This document shows, piece after piece, positions 34,565 to 46,056 of a stretch of 64,000 nucleotides of DNA (within the stretch, counting starts at the first letter, position 1; every line of letters starts with the position of its first letter). Below the pieces are notes generated by a model, which was given only the letters and a program-made list of their open reading frames with translations, was not told the origin of the DNA and ran no database searches. The position numbers were made by a program, and so were the translations under genes. Where the stretch lies: contig NC_079482.1 of NCBI RefSeq assembly GCF_026230105.1, positions 1,054,001 through 1,118,000 of the forward strand, in the 5' to 3' direction. The DNA comes from Diorhabda sublineata. Taxonomy: Eukaryota > Arthropoda > Insecta > Coleoptera > Chrysomelidae.

Positions 34565-35995
34565 TCTAAAAACCATTTTCTAAATCGATAAAAACCATTC
34601 GTCAGGAAAATAGATTTGGAAACTACATTTTTTAAAATTGTAAATAGTCAGAAGCCTTTTTTGATACAAAAAATTGAAATTTTATATGGAAAGACAATTT
34701 TTTTACAAATAAAACTAGTAAAACCAGTTTCTAAACCAATAAATATCATTCTTCGGGTAATTAGACTTGGAAAAACCATTTTCGAAATCAAAAACAACCA
34801 TTTGTCAAAAAAATGGATTTGGAAAAGCCTTTTTTCAAAATTGTGAATAATCAGAAGCCTTTTTTGATACAAAAAACTGAAATTTTATATAGAAAAACTA
34901 TTTTTTTGCAAAAAAATTTTAGAAAACCCAGTTTCTAAACCAATAAATATCATTCTTCGGGTAATTAGACTTGGAAAAACCATTTTCTAAATCAAAAACA
35001 ACCATTTGTCAAGAAAATAGATTTGGAAAAGCCTTTTTTCAAAATTGTGAATAATCAGAAGCCTTTTTTGATACAAAAAACTGAAATTTTATATAGAAAA
35101 ACAATTTTTTTACAAAAAACAATTAAAAAACCCAGTTTCTTAACCAATAAATATCATTCTTCAGGAAATTAGACTTGGAAAAACCATTTTCTAAATCGAT
35201 AAAAACCAATTATCAAGAAAATAGATTTGGAAAAGCCTTTTTTTCAAAATTGTGAATAATCAGAAGCCTTTTTTGATACAAAAAACTGAAATTTTATATA
35301 GAAAAACAATTTTTTTACAAATAAAACTAGAAAAACCAGTTTCTAAACCAATAAATATCATTCTTCGGGTAATTAGACTTGGAAAAACCATTTTCGAAAT
35401 CAAAAACAACCATTTGTCAAAAAAATGGATTTGGAAAAGCCTTTTTTCAAAATTGTGAATAATCAGAAGCCTTTTTTGATACAAAAAACTGAAATTTTAT
35501 ATAGAAAAACTATTTTTTTGCAAAAAAATTTTAGAAAACCCAGTTTCTAAACCAATAAATATCATTCTTCGGGTAATTAGACTTGGAAAAACCATTTTCT
35601 AAATCAAAAACAACCATTTGTCAAGAAAATAGATTTGGAAAAGCCTTTTTTCAAAATTGTGAATAATCAGAAGCCTTTTTTGATACAAAAAACTGAAATT
35701 TTATATAGAAAAACAATTTTTTTACAAAAAACAATTAAAAAACCCAGTTTCTTAACCAATAAATATCATTCTTCAGGAAATTAGACTTGGAAAAACCATT
35801 TTCTAAATCGATAAAAACCAATTATCAAGAAAATAGATTTGGAAAAGCCTTTTTTTCAAAATTGTGAATAATCAGAAGCCTTTTTTGATACAAAAAACTG
35901 AAATTTTATATAGAAAAACAATTTTTTTACAAATAAAACTAGAAAAACCAGTTTCTAAACCAATAAATTTCATTCTTCAGATAATTAGACTTGTG
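34565..35995. repeat. Satellite of the ~30-bp motif family, 204-bp units in 3-unit blocks
   Basis: AACTGAAATTTTATAT recurs at 34875, 35079, 35284, 35487, 35691 and 35896 (about 204 bp apart), after a diverged first copy at about 34673. Blocks of three units (about 612 bp) are nearly identical: the marker CATTTTCGAAATCAAAAACA occurs at about 34781 and again at about 35391. Units are close relatives of the 29840-33180 array in the same orientation. Confidence 0.93.
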
Positions 35996-36246
35996 AAAAT
36001 TCCTTGAAAATTTTGTTGTATGATAGTTATGACAACAATAAATTACAAAAAAAACTTTGATTCGTGATTCTATTTAAAAAAAATTAATAAGAAAAGTGAA
36101 GGTTGTTTTAATACAAAATTTTTGTTATCGAAATTTTCTTTTTTTGAATTTCCTGCTCGGCAAAAGTCTAAATTACATCAATTTCTTCTTTAAAGTTATG
36201 TAGCAGTAGCTATTTGCGGTTTTGTAAAATGTTTTTTTTATCTTTA
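35996..36246. repeat. Right copy of the ~250-bp direct duplication
   Basis: This is the partner of 34311-34564, sharing TGTATGATAGTTATGACAA, TTTGATTCGTGATTCTATTT and TAGCAGTAGCTATTTGCGG. The arrangement is A-B-satellite-B-C, where B occurs once on each side. Confidence 0.88.
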
Positions 36247-36668
36247 TAATTGTCAACAGCTTTTTTTGCGACCTTGGTACTTCGTCGTTGATGATTCTGT
36301 CCAGGGTATCTCCAGGACGCGTTTATAGATCCACAAGACATCAACAAAGTTCAAAATTCGAACTAAGGAATGTTCAAACGATAAATTTTGTTTTTCCATG
36401 GAATTTTTTAAATGTCAGTTTATATCAATTTCAATTTTGAAAATTGTTGTTTAGTACCGAGCTTGCGGATTCTCAACTTTATATTCAACGATCAAGGACA
36501 TTACGAACTGAATTTTGTTCACAAATAAAAATCTTTTTGCTGGTGGAGAATTTCCGAAATTATTTACCAGTGCTCAAAAAAATGTTGGAACAGATTTGGA
36601 TAAGTAATTTTTGGATATTTAGGGTTGAAAATTAAGATTTAATAATATGAAACAGAAAGTCCACTCAA
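36247..36668. other. Unique DNA
   Basis: No gene or repeat is recognised. A 63-codon frame at 36444-36635 is not supported. Confidence 0.4.
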
Positions 36669-37417
36669 ATAGAACACCCTGTATTTTAATACATTTTTGA
36701 AATCTACGTGAAATTCTGACATATTTTTGTCTAAAAACTTTTCTCGAATAATGCATACTTTTTGAGCTATTAATTTTTTTGTAAAAATTTTGGCAGTTAC
36801 AGACCCTTATAAATTATTTTTTCACGATGATACCCTTAAAGATATGAAAATGATTTCTATTCAGTTGCTTTTAGCATAGTCAGACGTATTCGAATCTATG
36901 TTGAAAAAATTTTTTTTATACAGGGTGTGTATAAAAAGTGTTCAAAGTTAGACCACACCTGCATCTCTAAAAATTTACAGAAAACATTAAATATCTGGAT
37001 AACGGTAAGGTTTAGGTATAGAAAAAAAGTATACATGAATTTTCCTTATTTTTTTACCCCTGAATGCATTAAAATAGAAAAAACCGGGTGGTTCTATTTA
37101 AAAAAATAAAGAAATTTGATATTTATAAAGTTAAACTTTGAACACTTTTTATACACACCCTGTATAAAATAAAAAGTTTTTCGACGTAGATTCAAATACG
37201 TCTGACTTTTCTAAAAGTAACCGAACAGAAACCATTTTCATATCTTTAAGGGTATTTTCGTAAAAAAATAATTTATAAGGGTCTGCAACTGTCAAATTTT
37301 TTACAAAAAAAATTAATAACTCAAAAAGTTATGCATTTTCTAGGAAACTTTTCAGACAAAAGTATACCAAAATTTTATGTAGATTTCAAAAATGTATTAA
37401 TATATAGGGTGTTTCAT
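36669..37417. mobile_element. Nested foldback element with ~280-bp inverted arms
   Basis: Left arm 36669-36949 and right arm 37134-37417 are inverted copies with scattered differences. Outer ends are AACACCCTGTAT on the left and ATATAGGGTGTTT on the right. The innermost 35-40 bp of each arm (ATACAGGGTGTGTATAAAAA and its complement) has its own CAGGGTGT end, so a ~250-bp element at about 36918-37165 appears nested inside a larger one. The 184-bp centre has no transposase. ACAGGGTGT ends are common in insect non-autonomous transposons. Confidence 0.82.
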
Positions 37418-38479
37418 ATAAAATAACAAAGTTACAGCCATATTCGAAAATATTTTAGTTGATTCATCAACCCAAACGTAGAAATTAGTATTTTGCCTTA
37501 TACAGATAGTTTTAACTCGTCGTGGGACACCCCGTATAGTTTTCTATCGCTACGGAGAATAAAATAAAACCAAAGGAAACAATACATTTCCATCTATATT
37601 ATCGAATAATTTACCTTTTTGAAAAGTCTCTTCGTTCGACTCCTTGTTGTATGAAGCGTGTTCAAGTACGTCATAATTTGAATTGAAAATCATGTGATAA
37701 ATTGAGAATTTCGCTATGATCAATGGGATGGAGCATAGTAGACGCGGGGTGAAATGTTTGCCTCATTAATCTTAGCGCCTTCATTAGAAGAATCAAAGAA
37801 ATATGGGCGGAGTCGGTTGGCATTTCATAGTGGAGCACCGGGCGATTTCCAGCGCGTTACGTTTAATCAAGTGGCCTGCAAGCAATTGAATTAACTTGGT
37901 ACGCGAGGGCGGAAACACAAAAATCTAAAACCATAAAGTCGGAAATACCTCGCCGATGTTGCCAGTTTCATATAACTGGCGCCCTCTACCACAGTCGGAT
38001 ATTAGTTTATCGAATTTCATCACAACGCGTTGCTAGTAGTTTTGTCAAAATGTTAAAAACTACATCTAGTGATGTTTTTCAATAGATTATTTTTAGGAAA
38101 GAATACCCGAGTTATGTACATTAAATCCGGCAACGTTGTTGTGTATTTGGCGACCGTAGTCGCTTAGAATTCTTTGGGCGGAAACTTGTAAGTCAAAGAG
38201 CCATTAGTCTTTCACTACAAATCAGCACTTTGTCGCTTCATCAGAAGTTTCGCTCGTTAATGCTCTTGAAAGCCCATTTCCTTTTGTCTTCGAGATCTTT
38301 TCGTTCCCTATTTCACGAAGAGAGTGCCGTTCGCCGCTAAAGGAAAAGAAAAATATGCGAAATAATTTACGATTAATCAAAACGAACAGATCGCGAAGAA
38401 AAATGAATGTCGGACATTAATTTCACTCGCATACATTCAATATTACATGAACATTGAACTGTCGAAAGTATTTGTTACT
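37418..38479. other. Unique DNA, moderate GC
   Basis: Positions 37730-38420 are GC-richer than the arrays (GGGCGATTTCCAGCGCGTTA; TGGCGCCCTCTACCACAGTC) and non-repetitive. No frame or splice structure could be defended. Regulatory sequence is possible, but nothing shows it. Confidence 0.4.
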
Positions 38480-38720
38480 ATAAGATCGTACCAAGCGACG
38501 AATCCTGGATCTTTCCAGACGAAATTCCAGCTTACTTTCAAAACCGGTCGAATCCAACAAAAGCTGTCCGCCCACCAAGTACCTCTCGCTCTTCTAAATG
38601 CATTTGTTTACCAGAAGTTGTCGAAAAAATCCACCAATCGCAGAAGGGTACTGAATTTTCACCACGACAACACATCAATCGTAAATATTTCTTTTTATTT
38701 GTCTACCTCAAATCTTAAGC
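38480..38720 (+). pseudogene. Mariner-type transposase relic (catalytic region)
   Basis: One plus frame from about 38483 reads KIVPSDESWIFPDEIPAYF, then NPTKAVRPPSTSRSSKC and ICLPEVVEKIHQS. The (S/G)DESW block carries the first catalytic Asp of mariner-type DDE/D transposases. A different frame then gives NRRRVLNFHHDNTS, where FHHDN carries the second catalytic Asp. The frame change between them and the degraded end mean it is inactive. It lies just left of the 455-bp array. Confidence 0.7.
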
Positions 38721-38807
38721 CTGGTGTGTGCTTTATCTGACACATTTTGAAACATCTCCAGCTACTAGAAACCCAGTGAACGGAATTTGTGCAAAATTTA
38801 ATCAAAT

Positions 38808-41800
38808 GTGGATACTGTAGCATCTGGAAGACTAGGAAGACTGCACCTATACAAGTATCAACTCCCAGGAGATGATTGTCAGTACTCACCACTGGATTCT
38901 AACACATCCAGCGCCTCCAAATAGTTTATCCTTGGATATAAATCGTCAGAGGAAGTTGTATTGGTTTATTTTCCTATAGCAGTACTTCTGGACTCAATTA
39001 TGGTAGTTCCAAATCGAAATAAAAGGAAAAAACTAGAGCGCAGTGTTTGGTTCCAACAAGAAGATGCAACACCACATCGTGGTCTTAAAGTTTCAAGTTT
39101 TCTAGAGTCATACTCGAAGTTAATCGATCAAACAACTAAATGGAACCAGTTTAGACTTAACCTAGTAGTCTAATAGCTTTAGAAACGTGTTTTTTTCGAG
39201 AAGACATCCTGTAATCGTTTTATAAAGTCGAATGAAGCATGTTCGAGGTGAAGTCTTGAAATGGGGATACTGCAGAATCTGCAAGACTAGGAAGACTGCA
39301 CCTATACAAAAATCAACTCCCAGGAGATGATTGTCAGTACTCACCACTGGATTCTAACACATCCAGCGCCTCCAAATAGTTTATATTTGGATAAAAATGG
39401 CCAGAACAAGTTGTATTGGTTTATTTTCCTATAGAAGTACTTCTGGACTCAATTATGGTAGTTCCAAATCCAAATAAAAGGAAAAAACTAGAGCGCAGTG
39501 TTTGGTTCCAACAAGAAGATGCAACACCACATCTTGGTTTTAAAGTTTCAAGTTTTCTAGAGTCACACTCGAAGTTAATCCACCAAACAACTAAATGGAA
39601 CCAGTTTAGACTTAACCAAGTAGTCTAATAGCTTTAGAAACGTGTTTGTTTCGAGAAGACATCCTGTAATCGTTTTATAAAGTCGAATGAAGCATGTTCG
39701 AGGTGAAGTCTTGAAATGGGGATACTGCAGAATCTGCAAGACTAGGAAGACTGTATCTATACAAAAATCAACTCCCAGGAGATGATTGTCAGTACTCACC
39801 ACTGGATTCTAACACATCCAGCGCCTCCAAATAGTTTATATTTGGATATAAATCGTCAGAGCAAGTTGTATTGGTTGATTTTCCTATAGAAGTACTTCTG
39901 GACTCAATTATGGTAGTTCCAAATCCAAATAAAAGGAAAAAACTAGAGCGCAGTGTTTGGTTCCAACAAGAAGATGCAACACCACATCTTGGTCTTAAAG
40001 TTTCAAGTTTTCTAGAGTCACACTCGAAGTTAATCCACCAAACAACTAAATGGAACCAGTTTAGACTTAACCAAGTGGTCTAATAGCTTTAGAAACGTGT
40101 TTGTTTCGAGAAGACATCCTGTAATCGTTTTATAAAGTCGAATGAAGCATGTTCGAGGTGAAGTCTTGAAATGGGGATACTGCAGAATCTGCAAGACTAG
40201 GAAGACTGCACCTATACAAGTATCAACTCCCAGGAGATGATTGTCAGTACTCACCACTGGATTCTAACACATCCAGTGCCTCCTAATAGTTTATATTTGG
40301 ATATAAATCGTCAGAGCAAGTTGTATTGGTTTATTTTCCTATAGCAGTACTTCTGGACTCAATTATGGTAGTTCCAAATCGAAATAAAAGGAAAAAACTA
40401 GAGCGCAGTGTTTGGTTCCAACAAGAAGATGCAACACCACATCGTGGTCTTAAAGTTTCAAGTTTTCTAGAGTCATACTCGAAGTTAATCGATCAAACAA
40501 CTAAATGGAACCAGTTTAGATTTAACCTAGTAGTCTAATAGCTTTAGAAACGTGTTTTTTTCGAGAAGACATCCTGTAATCGTTTTATAAAGTCGAATGA
40601 AGCATGTTCGAGGTGAAGTCTTGAAATGGGGATACTGCAGAATCTGGAAGATTAGGAAGACTGCACCTATACAAAAATCAACTCCCAGGAGATGATTGTC
40701 AGTACTCACCACTGGATTCTAACACATCCAGCGCCTCCAAATAGTTTATCCTTGGATATAAATCGTCAGAGGAAGTTGTATTGGTTTATTTTCCTATAGA
40801 AGTACTTCTGGACTCAATTATGGTAGTTCCAAATCCAAATAAAAGGAAAAAACTAGAGCGCAGTGTTTGGTTCCAACAAGAAGATGCAACACCACATCTT
40901 GGTCTTAAAGTTTCAAGTTTTCTAGAGTCATACTCGAAGTTAATCCACCAAACAACTAAATGGAACCAGTTTAGACTTAACCAAGTGGTCTAATAGCTTT
41001 AGAAACGTGTTTGTTTCGAGAAGACATCCTGTAATCGTTTTATAAAGTCGAATGAAGCATGTTCGAGGTGAAGTCTTGAAATGGGGATACTGCAGAATCT
41101 GCAAGACTAGGAAGACTGCACCTATACAAGTATCAACTCCCAGGAGATGATTGTCAGTACTCACCACTGGATTCTAACACATCCAGTGCCTCCTAATAGT
41201 TTATATTTGGATATAAATCGTCAGAGCAAGTTGTATTGGTTTATTTTCCTATAGCAGTACTTCTGGACTCAATTATGGTAGTTCCAAATCGAAATAAAAG
41301 GAAAAAACTAGAGCGCAGTGTTTGGTTCCAACAAGAAGATGCAACACCACATCTTGGTTTTAAAGTTTCAAGTTTTCTAGAGTCACACTCGAAGTTAATC
41401 CACCAAACAACTAAATGGAACCAGTTTAGACTTAACCAAGTAGTCTAATAGCTTTAGAAACGTGTTTGTTTCGAGAAGACATCCTGTAATCGTTTTATAA
41501 AGTCGAATGAAGCATGTTCGAGGTGAAGTCTTGAAATGGGGATACTGCAGAATCTGCAAGACTAGGAAGACTGTATCTATACAAAAATCAACTCCCAGGA
41601 GATGATTGTCAGTACTCACCACTGGATTCTAACACATCCAGCGCCTCCAAATAGTTTATATTTGGATATAAATCGTCAGAGCAAGTTGTATTGGTTGATT
41701 TTCCTATAGAAGTACTTCTGGACTCAATTATGGTAGTTCCAAATCCAAATAAAAGGAAAAAACTAGAGCGCAGTGTTTGGTTCCAACAAGAAGATGCAAC

Positions 41801-44232
41801 ACCACATCTTGGTCTTAAAGTTTCAAGTTTTCTAGAGTCACACTCGAAGTTAATCCACCAAACAACTAAATGGAACCAGTTTAGACTTAACCAAGTGGTC
41901 TAATAGCTTTAGAAACGTGTTTGTTTCGAGAAGACATCCTGTAATCGTTTTATAAAGTCGAATGAAGCATGTTCGAGGTGAAGTCTTGAAATGGGGATAC
42001 TGCAGAATCTGCAAGACTAGGAAGACTGCACCTATACAAAAATCAACTCCCAGGAGATGATTGTCAGTACTCACCACTGGATTCTAACACATCCAGCGCC
42101 TCCAAATAGTTTATCCTTGGATATAAATCGTCAGAGGAAGTTGTATTGGTTTATTTTCCTATAGAAGTACTTCTGGACTCAATTATGGTAGTTCCAAATC
42201 GAAATAACAGGAAAAAACTAGAGCGCAGTGTTTGGTTCCAACAAGAAGATGCAACACCACATCGTGGTCTTAAAGTTTCAAGTTTTCTAGAGTCATACTC
42301 GAAGTTAATCGATCAAACAACTAAATGGAACCAGTTTAGACTTAACCAAGTGGTCTAATAGCTTTAGAAACGTGTTTTTTTCGAGAAGACATCCTGTAAT
42401 CGTTTTATAAAGTCGAATGAAGCATGTTCGAGGTGAAGTCTTGAAATGGGGATACTGCAGAATCTGCAAGACTAGGAAGACTGCACCTATACAAGTATCA
42501 ACTCCCAGGAGATGATTGTCAGTACTCACCACTGGATTCTAACACATCCAGTGCCTCCTAATAGTTTATATTTGGATATAAATCGTCAGAGCAAGTTGTA
42601 TTGGTTTATTTTCCTATAGCAGTACTTCTGGACTCAATTATGGTAGTTCCAAATCGAAATAAAAGGAAAAAACTAGAGCGCAGTGTTTGGTTCCAACAAG
42701 AAGATGCAACACCACATCTTGGTTTTAAAGTTTCAAGTTTTCTAGAGTCACACTCGAAGTTAATCCACCAAACAACTAAATGGAACCAGTTTAGACTTAA
42801 CCAAGTAGTCTAATAGCTTTAGAAACGTGTTTTTTTCGAGAAGACATCCTGTAATCGTTTTATAAAGTCGAATGAAGCATGTTCGAGGTGAAGTCTTGAA
42901 ATGGGGATACTGCAGAATCTGCAAGACTAGGAAGACTGCACCTATACAAGTATCAACTCCCAGGAGATGATTGTCAGTACTCACCACTGGATTCTAACAC
43001 ATCCAGTGCCTCCTAATAGTTTATATTTGGATATAAATCGTCAGAGCAAGTTGTATTGGTTTATTTTCCTATAGCAGTACTTCTGGACTCAATTATGGTA
43101 GTTCCAAATCGAAATAAAAGGAAAAAACTAGAGCGCAGTGTTTGGTTCCAACAAGAAGATGCAACACCACATCGTGGTCTTAAAGTTTCAAGTTTTCTAG
43201 AGTCATACTCGAAGTTAATCGATCAAACAACTAAATGGAACCAGTTTAGATTTAACCTAGTAGTCTAATAGCTTTAGAAACGTGTTTTTTTCGAGAAGAC
43301 ATCCTGTAATCGTTTTATAAAGTCGAATGAAGCATGTTCGAGGTGAAGTCTTGAAATGGGGATACTGCAGAATCTGCAAGACTAGGAAGACTGCACCTAT
43401 ACAAGTATCAACTCCCAGGAGATGATTGTCAGTACTCACCACTGGATTCTAACACATCCAGTGCCTCCTAATAGTTTATATTTGGATATAAATCGTCAGA
43501 GCAAGTTGTATTGGTTTATTTTCCTATAGCAGTACTTCTGGACTCAATTATGGTAGTTCCAAATCGAAATAAAAGGAAAAAACTAGAGCGCAGTGTTTGG
43601 TTCCAACAAGAAGATGCAACACCACATCTTGGTTTTAAAGTTTCAAGTTTTCTAGAGTCACACTCGAAGTTAATCCACCAAACAACTAAATGGAACCAGT
43701 TTAGACTTAACCAAGTAGTCTAATAGCTTTAGAAACGTGTTTGTTTCGAGAAGACATCCTGTAATCGTTTTATAAAGTCGAATGAAGCATGTTCGAGGTG
43801 AAGTCTTGAAATGGGGATACTGCAGAATCTGCAAGACTAGGAAGACTGCACCTATACAAAAATCAACTCCCAGGAGATGATTGTCAGTACTCACCACTGG
43901 ATTCTAACACATCCAGCGCCTCCAAATAGTTTATCCTTGGATATAAATCGTCAGAGGAAGTTGTATTGGTTTATTTTCCTATAGAAGTACTTCTGGACTC
44001 AATTATGGTAGTTCCAAATCGAAATAACAGGAAAAAACTAGAGCGCAGTGTTTGGTTCCAACAAGAAGATGCAACACCACATCGTGGTCTTAAAGTTTCA
44101 AGTTTTCTAGAGTCATACTCGAAGTTAATCGATCAAACAACTAAATGGAACCAGTTTAGACTTAACCAAGTGGTCTAATAGCTTTAGAAACGTGTTTGTT
44201 TCGAGAAGACATCCTGTAATCGTTTTATAAAG
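38808..44232. repeat. 455-bp tandem satellite, about 12 copies, containing a transposase motif
   Basis: Equivalent points recur at 38961, 39416, 39871, 40326, 40781, 41236, 41691, 42146, 42601, 43056, 43511 and 43966, exactly 455 bp apart. Each copy has a 70-codon plus frame ending at TAA or TAG that includes VWFQQEDATPH. This resembles the FQQDGAxPH block of Tc1/mariner-like transposases that carries a catalytic Asp. Diagnostic variants recur 4 units (1820 bp) apart: TTGGTTGATTTT at 39869 and 41689, AATAACAGG at 42202 and 44022. Minus-strand 61-75 codon frames are shadows. Confidence 0.95.
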
Positions 44233-44877
44233 TGAAATGAAACATGTTCGTTGTGACGTCCCTGGTAGATAGTCTTTATTGGTGTTGCTCATGCACAAAA
44301 CCCGTATAATGTAACATAACACACCGACGAGATGCCAATAAATATTCATTAAGCACAATTACAGCACCACCGAGAATATTTTATTACTGTTTTACGAGTT
44401 TTATATCCTGTTTGAAATACATCGTGGATAATTTAGATATCAACTCGATTTACATTAACATTAAAATATTATGTTATGTTGATAATAACAAAATGAAACT
44501 TGGACACAATCTATTTGAATAGAATCAATTTAAATCCAACCATTGTTTGGGAAATTGGTTCAAAACAAAGATATAGATCACATCAACGTCTTATCAATGT
44601 TACCACATCATTTTTATGTAAAATATAAATATAATTGTGGGAAATAACCAAGCAATCATTCTAGTACAACTATGTACGAATTCACATATGTTTTGTCGCC
44701 GATTTGTACTGGAAAATACATTTGTTTTAGCTAGTTTTGTCGTACAGTTCAATACCAGTCATTATAATGAATCCTCAAGGTGATCAATACCATACCATTA
44801 CCACCAGGTGCATCCAGCGGTTGAAACTCAAGTTGTTTACTTCGAAAAATCCACCAGAAGACAACTTGGACATCAGA
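44233..44877. other. Unique DNA
   Basis: Beyond the last 455-bp copy the sequence diverges at once (GTGAAATGAAACATGTTCG). No gene is recognised before the reverse-transcriptase fragment. Confidence 0.4.
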
Positions 44878-44954
44878 ACAAATACCTAGGAATCATCTTG
44901 GATCTAGATTGGAATACAAAACGAAAATTACTTGGTGGACAAGACTAAGACGAC
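44878..44954 (+). pseudogene. Non-LTR reverse transcriptase C-terminal fragment
   Basis: The frame reads NKYLGIILDLDWNTKRKLL, then a stop after GGQD. KYLGIILDxxLxWxxH is a conserved block after the catalytic motifs of jockey/R1-type reverse transcriptases. Upstream and downstream frames are too decayed to follow. Confidence 0.55.
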
Positions 44955-46056
44955 GTATCTACAAAGTGGAGATGCTCTTGAGTAAAATATCAACTTGAAG
45001 CAAATAGTAAACGCCGTTTAGTTCATCAGGATCTAGTAGATCTACTGAAAGTTGGATCTAAAGCGAATATCATGGAAGTAACCTTCAGAACATTACAAGA
45101 AGTGAAGACCTATCATATCATCCAGTTAGATTAAGTAGATTCCTTCATTGAAATCCACTAAATCCACGAAAGAATAAAGGAAAGCAAAGAAGCAATCACA
45201 AGAGTGTAAGCTCTGGTATAGTTTTTATAAAACATTGGATTGTTGTCGACGAAGCCCTTGAAGCTTTCCAGATTACTTCTGAAATCTTGTTTGTACCAAA
45301 GGATCATTAGAATTGAAGCAAACATTCCAAGGAAACAAGGAAATCCTCTAGATCCTGAGTTTGGATTTCTGGTTAGCACGTTGCTTTAATTAGTTTTGGA
45401 TCTGATGTTCTGAGATGTTCACTGACGTGTTAAAACAGATTATCTCTTCTACTGCAGATGTAGATGTACAGCGTATATAACAGAAAATTTGTTTTGCTCG
45501 TTAGATCCTTCTGAGCAGTCTCCATCTCCACACTCAGGGCCAATTCAGGTCGCCTAGATCCGGTTGTGTTTCTCCACGAGCTTGTGAATGAATGTAATAT
45601 CGAACAATTTGTGGTACTAAATTATTTATCTTTATCTTAGTCTTCATCTTCATTTTCCTCAACTGAATCTTGTTCGTATTTTATTTACGTACAAGGTGCA
45701 CGTCACTGTTTGATCTTCAGTACATCAATCTTGTTATAGTATGTTCTTAGGGTGCGCCCGAGCAGCAGCTCATCACAACCTGTCTAACTTTCATATCATT
45801 TGATTTATATATCGCGTTAAACATTCATGACTATTATTGCAAACGTGACTTATTATAGATTGTTTCCTGTATAATAATTTGACTATTGATAAATCGTATG
45901 CAAGAAAGTGAAACTACGAATATGTTTGAGTGAAACTTGAACTGCTCATTTCCGATAATATTATTAGAATATTAATGATTTAATAATATGGTTTAAATCA
46001 AAACTGAAGCTACTGGGACCAAGAAATAATATTTTATGTTGATTTTATTCTACTAT
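44955..46056. other. Unique DNA, likely decayed retroelement
   Basis: Moderate GC near 45000-45420, with no intact frame. The 73-codon minus frame at 45158-45379 is not supported. The stretch may contain the remainder of the retrotransposon relic at 44878. Confidence 0.4.

Noticed and set aside
39162..44358. Minus-strand 61-77 codon frames in the 455-bp array
   Set aside because: They are shadows opposite the plus-strand frame that carries the transposase motif.
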